Notes under the pieces: model-generated
Told to the model about the DNA's origin: nothing
Database searches by the model: none
What the model saw: only the letters and a program-made list of their open reading frames with translations
Shown here: positions 45,039 to 56,900 of the stretch, in pieces
Position numbering within the stretch: position 1 is the first letter of the stretch
Layout of the letters: each line of letters opens with the position of its first letter
Assembly: GCF_022605725.1 (NCBI RefSeq)
Contig: NC_065548.1
Coordinates: forward strand, 2,141,644 to 2,205,643
Direction: 5' to 3'
Length of the DNA: 64,000 nt
DNA from: Anthonomus grandis grandis
Lineage: Eukaryota > Arthropoda > Insecta > Coleoptera > Curculionidae
Position numbers and translations under genes: made by a program

Positions 45039-46694
45039 ATATTTTAAAAAGCCCTGAAATAGGTGTCTAATGGAATTAATTGAGGAACTCGTATACGAAT
45101 TTTCAAATTTCAGTCTTGCCTAGTTTTTGAGTTATGGGCATGTTTAGATATTTTTATAAAAAAAAAATCAATTTTTCCAAAAATATTTTTTTTTTCAATA
45201 AACTGTTTATATTTTAAAAAACCCTGAAATAGGTGTCTATTGGAATTAATTGAGGAACTCGTATGCGAATTTTCAAATTTCAGTCTTGCCTAGTTTTTGA
45301 GTTATGGACATGTTTAGACATTTTTATTAAAAAAAATAATTTTTCCAAAAATAATTTTTTTCTCAAAATACTGTATATATTTTAAAAAACCCTGAAATAG
45401 GTGCCTATTGGAATTAATTGAGGAACTTGCATACGAATTTTCAAATTTCAGTCTTGCCTAGTTTTTGAGTTATGGGCATGTTTAGACATTTTTATTAAAA
45501 AAAAATAAATTTTTCCAAAAATAATTTTTTTTCTCAATAAACTGTTTATATTTTAAAAAACCCTGAAATAGATGTCTAATGGAATTACTTGAGGAACTTG
45601 TATACGAATTTTCAAATTTCAGTATTGCCTAGTTCTTCAGTTATGGGCATGTTTAGACATTTTTATAAAAAAAAATCAATTTTTCCAAAAATATTTTTTT
45701 TTCTCAATAAACTGTATAGGTTTTAAAAAACCCTGAAATAGGTGTCTAATGGAATTAATTGAGGAACTCGTATACGAATTTTCAAATTTCAGTCTTGCCT
45801 AGTTTTTGAGTTATGGGCATGTTTAGACATTTTTATAAAAAAAAATCAATTTTTCCAAAAATAATTTTTTTCTCAATAAACTGTATATGTTTTATAAAAC
45901 CCTGAAATAGGTGTCTAATGGAATTAATTGAAGAACTTGTGTACGAATTTTCAAATTTCAGTCTTGCCTAGTTTTTGAGTTATGGGCATGTTTAGACATT
46001 TTTATAAAAAAAAAATCAATTTTTCCAAAAATAATTTTTTTTCTCAATAAACTGTATATGTTTTATAAAACCCTGAAATAGGTGTCTAATGGAATTAATT
46101 GAGGAACTCGTATACGAATTTTTCAAATTTCAGTCTTGCCTAGTTTTTGAGTTATGGACATGTTAAGACATTTTTATAAAAAAAAATCAATTTTTCCAAA
46201 AATAATTTTTTTTCTCAATAAACTGTATATGTTTTAAAAAACCCTGAAATAGGTGTCTAATGGAATTAATTGAGGAACTCGTATACGAATTTTCAAATTT
46301 CAGTCTTGCCTAGTTTTTGAGTTATGGACATATTTAGACATTTTTATAAAAAAAAAATAATTTTTTCAAAAATAATTTTTTTTCTCAAAAAACTGTATAT
46401 ATTTTAAAAAACCCTGAAATAGGTGTCTAATGGAATTAATTGAGGAACTCGTATACGAATTTTCAAATTTCAGTCTTGCCTAGTTTTTGAGTTATGGACA
46501 TGTTTAGACATTTTTATAAAAAAAAAATAATTTTTCCAAAAATAATTTTTTTTCTCAAAAAACTGTATATATTTTAAAAAACCCTGAAATAGGTGTCTAA
46601 TGGAATTAATTGAGGAACTCGTATACGAATTTTCAAATTTCAGTCTTGCCTAGTTTTTGAGTTATGGACATTTTTATAAAAAAAAATTTTTCAT
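45039..46694 (+). repeat. Satellite family D, right array (about 172 bp), opposite to the left array
   Basis: About 9.6 copies reading ccctgaaataggtgtctaa, tggaattaattgaggaact, cgtatacgaattttcaaat, tttttgagttatgggcat. This is the exact reverse complement of the left array consensus. Variation between copies is a few percent. With the left array it forms long inverted tandem arms around about 2 kb containing the pogo transposase. Confidence 0.95.
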
Positions 46695-47250
46695 CTATAT
46701 AAATAAAAGTATTGAGCTCTTCGTACAGCAAAGCACCCTTGTAATTAATATCCATTAAAGTTGCACCTGAATAGTGTATTTTAAAATTTCATAAACATTG
46801 ATCGTGTCTTACCCCCTTACTCCCTTACCCCATTTTACGGTTAAAAAATTATCTTTTTTACAGGAAACTGCTTTGTTCAATGTAGGCGCTTTGTTTATGC
46901 CTCGGTTCGCTCGCCTCTAATTACCCACTTTTATCAGCCGTCGTCCTTTTCTTTCTTTACGGCCTTTTGTAGTGGATGAAAAACCCGCGAAAGAAATCTA
47001 AGCAAAATAGAGAAAATTAAATTAATTATACACTAATGCAGTTATCTAAGAATAGTGTTGTGTAGGGTAGTGCTGCCATGCCGTTATTACTTTATTTTAC
47101 CCTTGAGAACCTACTAATACTCTATGGCAGTGTAGTCTAGAGGTAGAAAAAACATAATTAAGTTCGTCCCATTATCTTTCCAGTATTATTTACTCAATTC
47201 TACGTGTTCCTAGTTAGTCATTAATTGAGTGGAGTTCGTTTTTTTCTTAG
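46695..47250. other. Intron end upstream of the third exon
   Basis: It begins with catctatataaataaaagt, which looks like the 5' end of insect Helitron-type elements, but no 3' hairpin end was found. The second copy of the 15-mer accccattttacggt is at 46827-46841. The rest is unique DNA ending in the acceptor gtttttttcttag. Confidence 0.45.
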
Positions 47251-47457
47251 GTAGTCCCAGTCCAACCGTATCCTGGTTCGTGAACGATCGTCTCACGGAG
47301 GGACACGTCGAGGTGATTTCCAAGAACAACGTGATCGTCAACCGCTTGGAAATCCGTCAATTGACCAGGGATAAATTGAACTCGACTTTCAAGTGTCAAG
47401 CGAGCAACACCAAGTTAATGATGCCCTCCCAGAAAACCGTCCGATTGGAATTGTTAC
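47251..47457 (+). CDS. Sidestep-like receptor, internal exon: rest of Ig domain 2
   Basis: A 207-bp exon, acceptor AG at 47249-47250 and donor gtgagt from 47458. Joined in frame to the previous exon it reads GSPSPTVSWFVNDRLTEG, VEVISKNNVIVNRLEIRQLT and STFKCQASNTKLMMPSQKTV. This is the C-type strand with Trp (VSWFVND), then the F-strand Cys (FKCQASN) that pairs with the Cys of LTCEVRGG in the preceding exon, completing Ig domain 2. NST just before the Cys is a possible N-glycosylation site. In Sidestep proteins three further Ig domains, a fibronectin-type domain and a transmembrane segment normally follow; they are not in this window, so at least 16.5 kb of intron lies downstream. All three exons end in phase 1. 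Confidence 0.93.
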
Positions 47458-47919
47458 GTGAGTTGTTTAAATATCGAATGTTTGTTTGGTTGTACAAAAG
47501 TGCGTATGATAAGCGAAAACTTTATTAGAAAATTCACAATTTTTATTACACCTCAAAATCAAATTACGCACGACATTTTATACAATGGTCTAGTCGATAA
47601 TTTAAAAATGGTTGCTACGCACTATCTCTTTGACACGAAAACTCGAGTTACAAAAGTCGTTTATGACAGTTGACAGTTCATCATCTGACAAACCGCTACA
47701 GCGTTGTCTATTTCTGATCCCTCTGAGACAGTTGCTAAATGAAAACAACCAAATTGATTCATTAATTAATTGGAACTCCAGTAAATCAGTAAAATCAGTT
47801 TCATTGGAATGTAGTATTTTATTTTTCAGTTGCAATCAGCTGCTAAACATGTATTGATTTATTTATGTTTATCCAGTTACGTATGAAAAGACTTATTTTT
47901 AAACTGCGTCCAGGATATG
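47458..47919. other. Start of the downstream intron, unique DNA
   Basis: No repeat and no recognised gene. Overlapping open frames on both strands at 47602-47857 have no known domain. Confidence 0.5.
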
Positions 47920-50900
47920 GGTCTCAGAACTCTTCAAACGAAAATTTCTGAGCCACAAAAGATACAAAACCGTGATATCAATAAATTTTTAATTTTCTTT
48001 AATTCCCTGGAATTAATTTAAAATGAAATTACTCAGAAAGTACTCATGTTAAATGGATAAAATAAAAAATTAATTGTAAAGAAAGCAAATGTCTAGGATT
48101 TTTCTTATTGGCTCAGAAAGTTTCAAATAAAAACTTCTGAGCCAGAAGAGATAAAAGACCATCATATGCATAAATTTTTAGTTGTCTTTAATTGCCTGGT
48201 CTTAATTTAAAATTAAATTACTTAGAAAGTGCTCGTGTTAAATGGATAAAATAAAAACTAAATTGTAAAGAAGGAAAACAACTAAAACTATTCTTAATTG
48301 CTCAGAAAGCTTTAAATGAAAATTTCTGAGCCACGAGAGATACAAAACCTTGATATCAATAATTTTTTAATTCTCTTTAAATGCCTGGACTTAATTTAAA
48401 ATTAAATTACTCAGAAAGTGCTCATGTTAAAAGGATGAAATAAAAAATTAATTGTGAAGAAAAAAAACATCTAAAACTTTTCTAAATGGCTTAGAAAATT
48501 TAAAATGAAAATTTCTGAGCGACAAGAGATCAAAGACCGTCATATCCGTAAATTTTTAGTTGTCTTCAATTGCCTGGACTTAATTTAAAATTAAATTACT
48601 CAGAAAGTGATCATGTTAAATGGATGAAATAAAAAATTAATTGTAAAGAAAGAAAACATCTAAAAATTTTCTTAATGGCTCATAAAGCGTCAAATGAAAA
48701 TTTCTGAGCCACCAGAGATACAAAACCGTGATATCAATAATTTGTCAATTTTCTTTAATTGCCTAGACTTAATTTAACATTAAATTACTCAGAAAGTGCT
48801 CATGTTAAATGGATGATATAAAAAATAAATTATATAGAACGAAAACGTCTAGAAATTTCTTAATGGCTCAGAAAATTTAAAATGAAAATTTCTGAGCCAC
48901 AAGAGATAAAAAACCGTGATATCAATAATTTGTCAGTTTTCTTTAATTGCCTGGACTTAATTTAACATTAAATTACTCAAAAAGTGCTCGTGTTAAATGG
49001 ATGAAATAAAAACTAAATTGTAAAGAAGGAAAACATCTAAAAATTTTCTTAATGGCTCAGAAAGTTTTAAATTAAAACTTCTGAGCCACAAAAGGTAAAA
49101 GAACGTCATATCCGTAAATTTTTAGTTGTCTTTAATTGCCTGGACTTAATTTAAAATTAAATTACTCAGAAAGTGCTCATGTTAAATGGATGAAATAAAA
49201 AATAAATTATATAGAACGAAAACGTCTAGAAATTTCTTAATGGCTCAGAAAATTTAAAATGAACACTTCTGAGCCACAAGAGATAAAAAACCGTGATATC
49301 AATAAATTTTTAATTTTCTTTAATTGCCTGGACTTAATTTTAAATTAAATTATTCAGAAAGTGTTCATATTAAATGGATGAAATAAAAAATTAATTGTAA
49401 AGAAAGAAAACATCTAAAAATTTTCTTAATGGCTCAGAAAGTTTCAAATTAAAACTTCTGAGCCACAAGAGATAAACGACCGTCATATCAATAAATTGTT
49501 ACTTGTCTTTAATTGCCTGGACTTAATTTACCATTAAATTACTCAGAAAGTGCTCATGTTAAATGGATGAAATAAAAAATAAATTGTAAAGAATGAAAAC
49601 ATCTAAAAATTTTCTTAATGGCTCAGAAAATTTAAATTGAAAACTTCTGAGCCACAAGAGATAAAAGATCATCGTATCCGTAAATTTTTAGTTGTCTTTA
49701 ATTGCCTGGACTTAATTTAACATTAAATTACTCAGAAAGTGCTCTTGTAAAATGGATGAAATATAAAAAAAAAAAATTGTAAGGAAAGAAAACATCTAAA
49801 ACTTTTCTAAATGGCTCAGAAAGTTTCAAATTAAAACTTCTGAGCCACAAAAGGTAAAAGAACGTCATATCCGTAAATTTTTAGTTGTCTTTAATTGCCT
49901 GGACTTAATTTAAAATTAAATTACTCAGAAAGTGCTCATGTTAAATGGATGAAATTAAAAATAAATTATAAAGAAAGAAAACATCTAAAACATTTCCTAA
50001 TTGCTCAGAAAGTTTCAAATTAAAACTTCTGAGCCACAAAAGGTAAAAGACCGTCATATCAATAAATTTTTAGTTGTCTTCAATTGCCTAGACTTAATTT
50101 AAAATTAAATCACTCAGAAAGTGCTCTTGTAAAATGGATGAAATAAAAAATTAATTGTAAGGAAAGAAAATATCTAAAAATTTTCTTAATGGCTCAGAAA
50201 GTTTCAAATAAAAACTTCTGAGTCACAAGAGTTAAAAGACCGTGATGTCAATAAATTTTTAGTTGTCTTCAATTGCCTGGACTTAATTTAAAATTAAATC
50301 ACTCAGAAAGTGCTCATGTTAAATGGATGAAATAAAAAATTAATTGTAAAGAATGAAAACATGTAAAACTTTTCTAAATGGCTCAGAAAGTTTCAAATTA
50401 AAACTTCTGAGCCACAAAAGGTAAAAGAACGTCATATCCGTAATTTTTAGTTGTCTTTAATTGCCTGGACTTAATTTAAAATTAAATTACTCAGAAAGTG
50501 CTCATGTTAAATGGATGAAATTAAAAATAAATTATAAAGAAAGAAAACATCTAAAACATTTCCTAATTGCTCAGAAAGTTTCAAATGAAAACTTCTGAGC
50601 CACAAGAAATAAAAAACCGTGATATCAATAAATTTTTAATTTTCTTTAATTGCCTGGACTTAATTTTAAATTAAATTACTCAGAAAGTGCTCATGTTAAA
50701 TGGATGAAATAAAAATAAATTATATAGAACGAAAACGTCTAAAACTTTTCTTAATGGCTCAGAAAATTTAAAATGAAAACTTCTGAGCCACAAGACATAA
50801 AAAACCGTGGTATCAATAAATTTTTAGTTGTCTTTAATTGCCTGGACTTAATTTAAAATTAAATTACTCAGAAAGTTTTCATATTAAATGGATGAAATAA

Positions 50901-53900
50901 AAAAATAAATTGTAAATGACGAAAACATCTAAAACTTTTCTTAATGGCTCAGAAAGTTTTAAATTAAAACTTCTGAGCCACAAGAGATAAACGACCGTCA
51001 TATCAATAAATTGTTACTTGTCTTCAATTGCCTGAACTTAATTTACCATTAAATTACTCAGAACGTGCTCATGTTAAATGGATGAAAAAAAAAAATTGTA
51101 AAGAAAGAAAACATCTAAAAATTTTCTTAATGGCTCAGAAAGTTTTAAATTAAAACTTCTGAGCCAGAAGAGATAAAAGACCAACATATCCGTAAATTTT
51201 TAGTTGTGTTCATTTGCCTGGACTTAATTTAAAATTAAAATACTCAGAAAGTGCTCATGTTAAATGGATGAAATAAAAAATAAATTATATAGAACGAAAA
51301 CGTCTAGAAATTTCTTAATGGCTCAGAAAATTTAAAATGGAAACTTCTGAGCCACAAGAAATAAAAAACCGTGATATCAATAATTTTTTAATTTTCTTTA
51401 ATTGCCTGGACTTAATTTAAAATTAAATTACTCAGAAAGTGCTCTTGTAAAATGAATGAAATAAAAAATTAATTGTAAAGAAAGAAAACATTTAAAAATT
51501 TTCTTAATGGCTCAGAAAGTTTTAAATTAAAACTTCTGAGCCAGAAGAGATAAAAAACCGTGATATCAATAAATTTTTAATTTTCTTTAATTGCCTGGAC
51601 TTAATTTTAAATTAAATTACTCAGAAAGTGCTCATGTTAAATGGATGAAATAAAAAATAAATTATAAAGAAAGAAATCATCTAAAAATTTTTTAATGGTT
51701 CAGAAAATAATACCTTCTGAGCCACAACAGATAAAAAACCTGGGTATCAATAAATTTTTAATTTTCTTTAATTGCCTGGACTTAAATTACTCAGAAAGTG
51801 CTCATGTTAAATGGATGAAATAAAAAATAAATTATAAAGAAAGAAATCATCTAAAAATTTTTTAATGGTTCAGAAAATAATACCTTCTGAGCCACAACAG
51901 ATAAAAAACCTGGGTATCAATAAATTTTTAATTTTCTTTAATTGCCTGGACTTAATTTAAAATTAAATTGCTCAGAAAGTGCTCATGTTAAATGGATGAA
52001 ATAAAAAATAAATTATATAGAACGAAAACGTCTAAAAATTTCTTAATGGCTCAGAAAATTTAAAATGAAAACTTCTGAGCCACAAGAGATAAAAAACCGT
52101 GGTATCAATACATTTTTAATTTTCTTTAATTGCCTGGACTTAATTTTAAATTAAATTACTCAGATAGTGCTCATGTTAAATGGATGAAATAAAAAAATAA
52201 ATTGTAAAGGAAGAAATCACCTAAAAAATTTTTTAATGGCTCAGAAAGTTTTAAATTAAAACTTCTGAGCCTCAAGAGATAAAAAACCGTGATATCAATA
52301 AATTTTTAATTTTCTTTAATTGCCTGGACTTAATTTTAAATTAAATTACTCAGAAAGTGCTCATGTGAAATGGATGAAATAAAAAAATAAATTGTAAAGG
52401 AAGAAATCACCTAAAATTTTTTTAATGGCTCAGAAAATTTCAAATAAAAACTTCTGAGCCACAAGAGATACAAAACCGTCATATCCATAAATTTTTAATT
52501 ATCTTCAATTGCCTGGACTTAATTTAAAATTAAATCACTCAGAAAGTGCTTATGGTTAATGGATGAAATAAAAAAATAAATTGTAAATGACGAAAACATC
52601 TAAAACTTTTTTAATAGCTCAGAAAGTTTCAAATAAAAACTTCTGAGCGACAAGAGATCAAAGACCGTCATATCCGTAAATTTTTAGTTGTCTTCAATTG
52701 CCTGGACTTAATTTAAAATTAAATCACTCAGAAAGTGCTCATGTTAAATGGATGAAATAAAAAATTAATTGTAAAGAATGAAAACATGTAAAACTTTTCT
52801 AAATGGCTCAGAAAGTTTCAAATTAAAACTTCTGAGCCACAAAAGGTAAAAGAACGTCATATCCGTAATTTTTAGTTGTCTTTAATTGCCTGGACTTAAT
52901 TTAAAATTAAATTACTCAGAAAGTGCTCATGTTAAATGGATGAAATTAAAAATAAATTATAAAGAAAGAAAACATCTAAAACATTTCCTAATTGCTCAGA
53001 AAGTTTCAAATGAAAACTTCTGAGCCACAAGAAATAAAAAACCGTGATATCAATAAATTTTTAATTTTCTTTAATTGCCTGGACTTAATTTTAAATTAAA
53101 TTACTCAGAAAGTGCTCATGTTAAATGGATGAAATAAAAATAAATTATATAGAACGAAAACGTCTAAAACTTTTCTTAATGGCTCAGAAAATTTAAAATG
53201 AAAACTTCTGAGCCACAAGACATAAAAAACCGTGGTATCAATAAATTTTTAGTTGTCTTTAATTGCCTGGACTTAATTTAAAATTAAATTACTCAGAAAG
53301 TTTTCATATTAAATGGATGAAATAAAAAAATAAATTGTAAATGACGAAAACATCTAAAACTTTTCTTAATGGCTCAGAAAGTTTTAAATTAAAACTTCTG
53401 AGCCACAAGAGATAAACGACCGTCATATCAATAAATTGTTACTTGTCTTCAATTGCCTGAACTTAATTTACCATTAAATTACTCAGAACGTGCTCATGTT
53501 AAATGGATGAAAAAAAAAAATTGTAAAGAAAGAAAACATCTAAAAATTTTCTTAATGGCTCAGAAAGTTTTAAATTAAAACTTCTGAGCCAGAAGAGATA
53601 AAAGACCAACATATCCGTAAATTTTTAGTTGTGTTCATTTGCCTGGACTTAATTTAAAATTAAAATACTCAGAAAGTGCTCATGTTAAATGGATGAAATA
53701 AAAAATAAATTATATAGAACGAAAACGTCTAGAAATTTCTTAATGGCTCAGAAAATTTAAAATGGAAACTTCTGAGCCACAAGAAATAAAAAACCGTGAT
53801 ATCAATAATTTTTTAATTTTCTTTAATTGCCTGGACTTAATTTTAAATTAAATTACTCAGAAAGTGCTCATGTTAAATGGATGAAATAAAAATAAATTAT

Positions 53901-56900
53901 ATAGAACGAAAACGTCTAAAACTTTTCTTAATGGCTCAGAAAATTTAAAATGAAAACTTCTGAGCCACAAGACATAAAAAACCGTGGTATCAATAAATTT
54001 TTAGTTGTCTTTAATTGCCTGGACTTAACTTAAAATTAAATTACTCAGAAAGTTTTCATATTAAATGGATGAAATAAAAAAATAAATTGTAAATGACGAA
54101 AACATCTAAAACTTTTCTTAATGGCTCAGAAAGTTTTAAATTAAAACTTCTGAGCCACAAGAGATAAACGACCGTCATATCAATAAATTGTTACTTGTCT
54201 TCAATTGCCTGAACTTAATTTACCATTAAATTACTCAGAACGTGCTCATGTTAAATGGATGAAAAAAAAAAATTGTAAAGAAAGAAAACATCTAAAAATT
54301 TTCTTAATGGCTCAGAAAGTTTTAAATTAAAACTTCTGAGCCAGAAGAGATAAAAGACCAACATATCCGTAAATTTTTAGTTGTGTTCATTTGCCTGGAC
54401 TTAATTTAAAATTAAAATACTCAGAAAGTGCTCATGTTAAATGGATGAAATAAAAAATAAATTATATAGAACGAAAACGTCTAGAAATTTCTTAATGGCT
54501 CAGAAAATTTAAAATGGAAACTTCTGAGCCACAAGAAATAAAAAACCGTGATATCAATAATTTTTTAATTTTCTTTAATTGCCTGGACTTAATTTAAAAT
54601 TAAATTACTCAGAAAGTGCTCTTGTAAAATGAATGAAATAAAAAATTAATTGTAAAGAAAGAAAACATTTAAAAATTTTCTTAATGGCTCAGAAAGTTTT
54701 AAATTAAAACTTCTGAGCCAGAAGAGATAAAAAACCGTGATATCAATAAATTTTTAATTTTCTTTAATTGCCTGGACTTAATTTTAAATTAAATTACTCA
54801 GAAAGTGCTCATGTTAAATGGATGAAATAAAAAATAAATTATAAAGAAAGAAATCATCTAAAAATTTTTTAATGGTTCAGAAAATAATACCTTCTGAGCC
54901 ACAACAGATAAAAAACCTGGGTATCAATAAATTTTTAATTTTCTTTAATTGCCTGGACTTAAATTACTCAGAAAGTGCTCATGTTAAATGGATGAAATAA
55001 AAAATAAATTATAAAGAAAGAAATCATCTAAAAATTTTTTAATGGTTCAGAAAATAATACCTTCTGAGCCACAACAGATAAAAAACCTGGGTATCAATAA
55101 ATTTTTAATTTTCTTTAATTGCCTGGACTTAATTTAAAATTAAATTGCTCAGAAAGTGCTCATGTTAAATGGATGAAATAAAAAATAAATTATATAGAAC
55201 GAAAACGTCTAAAAATTTCTTAATGGCTCAGAAAATTTAAAATGAAAACTTCTGAGCCACAAGAGATAAAAAACCGTGGTATCAATACATTTTTAATTTT
55301 CTTTAATTGCCTGGACTTAATTTTAAATTAAATTACTCAGATAGTGCTCATGTTAAATGGATGAAATAAAAAAATAAATTGTAAAGGAAGAAATCACCTA
55401 AAAAATTTTTTAATGGCTCAGAAAGTTTTAAATTAAAACTTCTGAGCCTCAAGAGATAAAAAACCGTGATATCAATAAATTTTTAATTTTCTTTAATTGC
55501 CTGGACTTAATTTTAAATTAAATTACTCAGAAAGTGCTCATGTGAAATGGATGAAATAAAAAAATAAATTGTAAAGGAAGAAATCACCTAAAATTTTTTT
55601 AATGGCTCAGAAAATTTCAAATAAAAACTTCTGAGCCACAAGAGATACAAAACCGTCATATCCATAAATTTTTAATTATCTTCAATTGCCTGGACTTAAT
55701 TTAAAATTAAATCACTCAGAAAGTGCTTATGGTTAATGGATGAAATAAAAAAATAAATTGTAAATGACGAAAACATCTAAAACTTTTTTAATAGCTCAGA
55801 AAGTTTCAAATAAAAACTTCTGAGCGACAAGAGATCAAAGACCGTCATATCCGTAAATTTTTAGTTGTCTTCAATTGCCTGGACTTAATTTAACATTAAA
55901 TTACTCAGAAAGTGTTCATATTAAATGGATGAAATAAAAAATTAATTGTAAAGAAAGAAAACATCTAAAAATTTTCTTAATGGCTCAGAAAGTTTTAAAT
56001 TAAAACTTCTGAGCCAGAAGAGATAAAAGACCGTCATATCAATAAATTTTTAATTGTCTTCAATTGCCTGGACTTAATTTAATATTAAATTACTCAGAAA
56101 GTGCTCGTGTTAAATGGATGAAATAAAAACTAAATTGTAAAGAAGGAAAACATCTAAAACTTTTCTAAATGGCTCAGAAAGTTTCAAATAAAAACTTCTG
56201 AGTCACAAGAGTTAAAAGACCGTGATGTCAATAAATTTTTAGTCGTCTTCAATTGCCTGGACTTAATTTAAAATTAAATCACTCAGAAAGTGCTCATGTT
56301 AAATGGATGAAATAAAAAATTAATTGTAAAGAATGAAAACATGTAAAACTTTTCTAAATGGCTCAGAAAGTTTCAAATTAAAACTTCTGAGCCACAAAAG
56401 GTAAAAGAACGTCATATCCGTAATTTTTAGTTGTCTTTAATTGCCTGGACTTAATTTAAAATTAAATTACTCAGAAAGTGCTCATGTTAAATGGATGAAA
56501 TTAAAAATAAATTATAAAGAAAGAAAACATCTAAAACATTTCCTAATTGCTCAGAAAGTTTCAAATGAAAATTTCTGAGCCACAAGAAATAAAAAACCGT
56601 GATATCAATAAATTTTTAATTTTCTTTAATTGCCTGGACTTAATTTTAAATTAAATTACTCAGAAAGTGCTCATGTTAAATGGATCAAATAAAAAAAAAT
56701 AATTATATAGAACGAAAATGTCTAAAACTTTTCTTAATGGCTCAGAAAATTTAAAATGAAAACTTCTGAGCCACAAGACATAAAAAACCGTGGTATCAAT
56801 AAATTTTTAGTTGTCTTTAATTGCCTGGACTTAATTTAAAATTAAATTACTCAGAAAGTGTTCATATTAAATGGATGAAATAAAAAATTAATTGTAAAGA

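Noticed and set aside
41756..46694. A CENP-B box in the D monomers
   Set aside because: The TTCG in attcgtatacgag is not followed by the required A and CGGG at the right spacing.
46695..46841. A Helitron
   Set aside because: Only a 5'-end-like word (atctatataaataaaa) is present; no 3' hairpin with CTRR end and no Rep/helicase was found.
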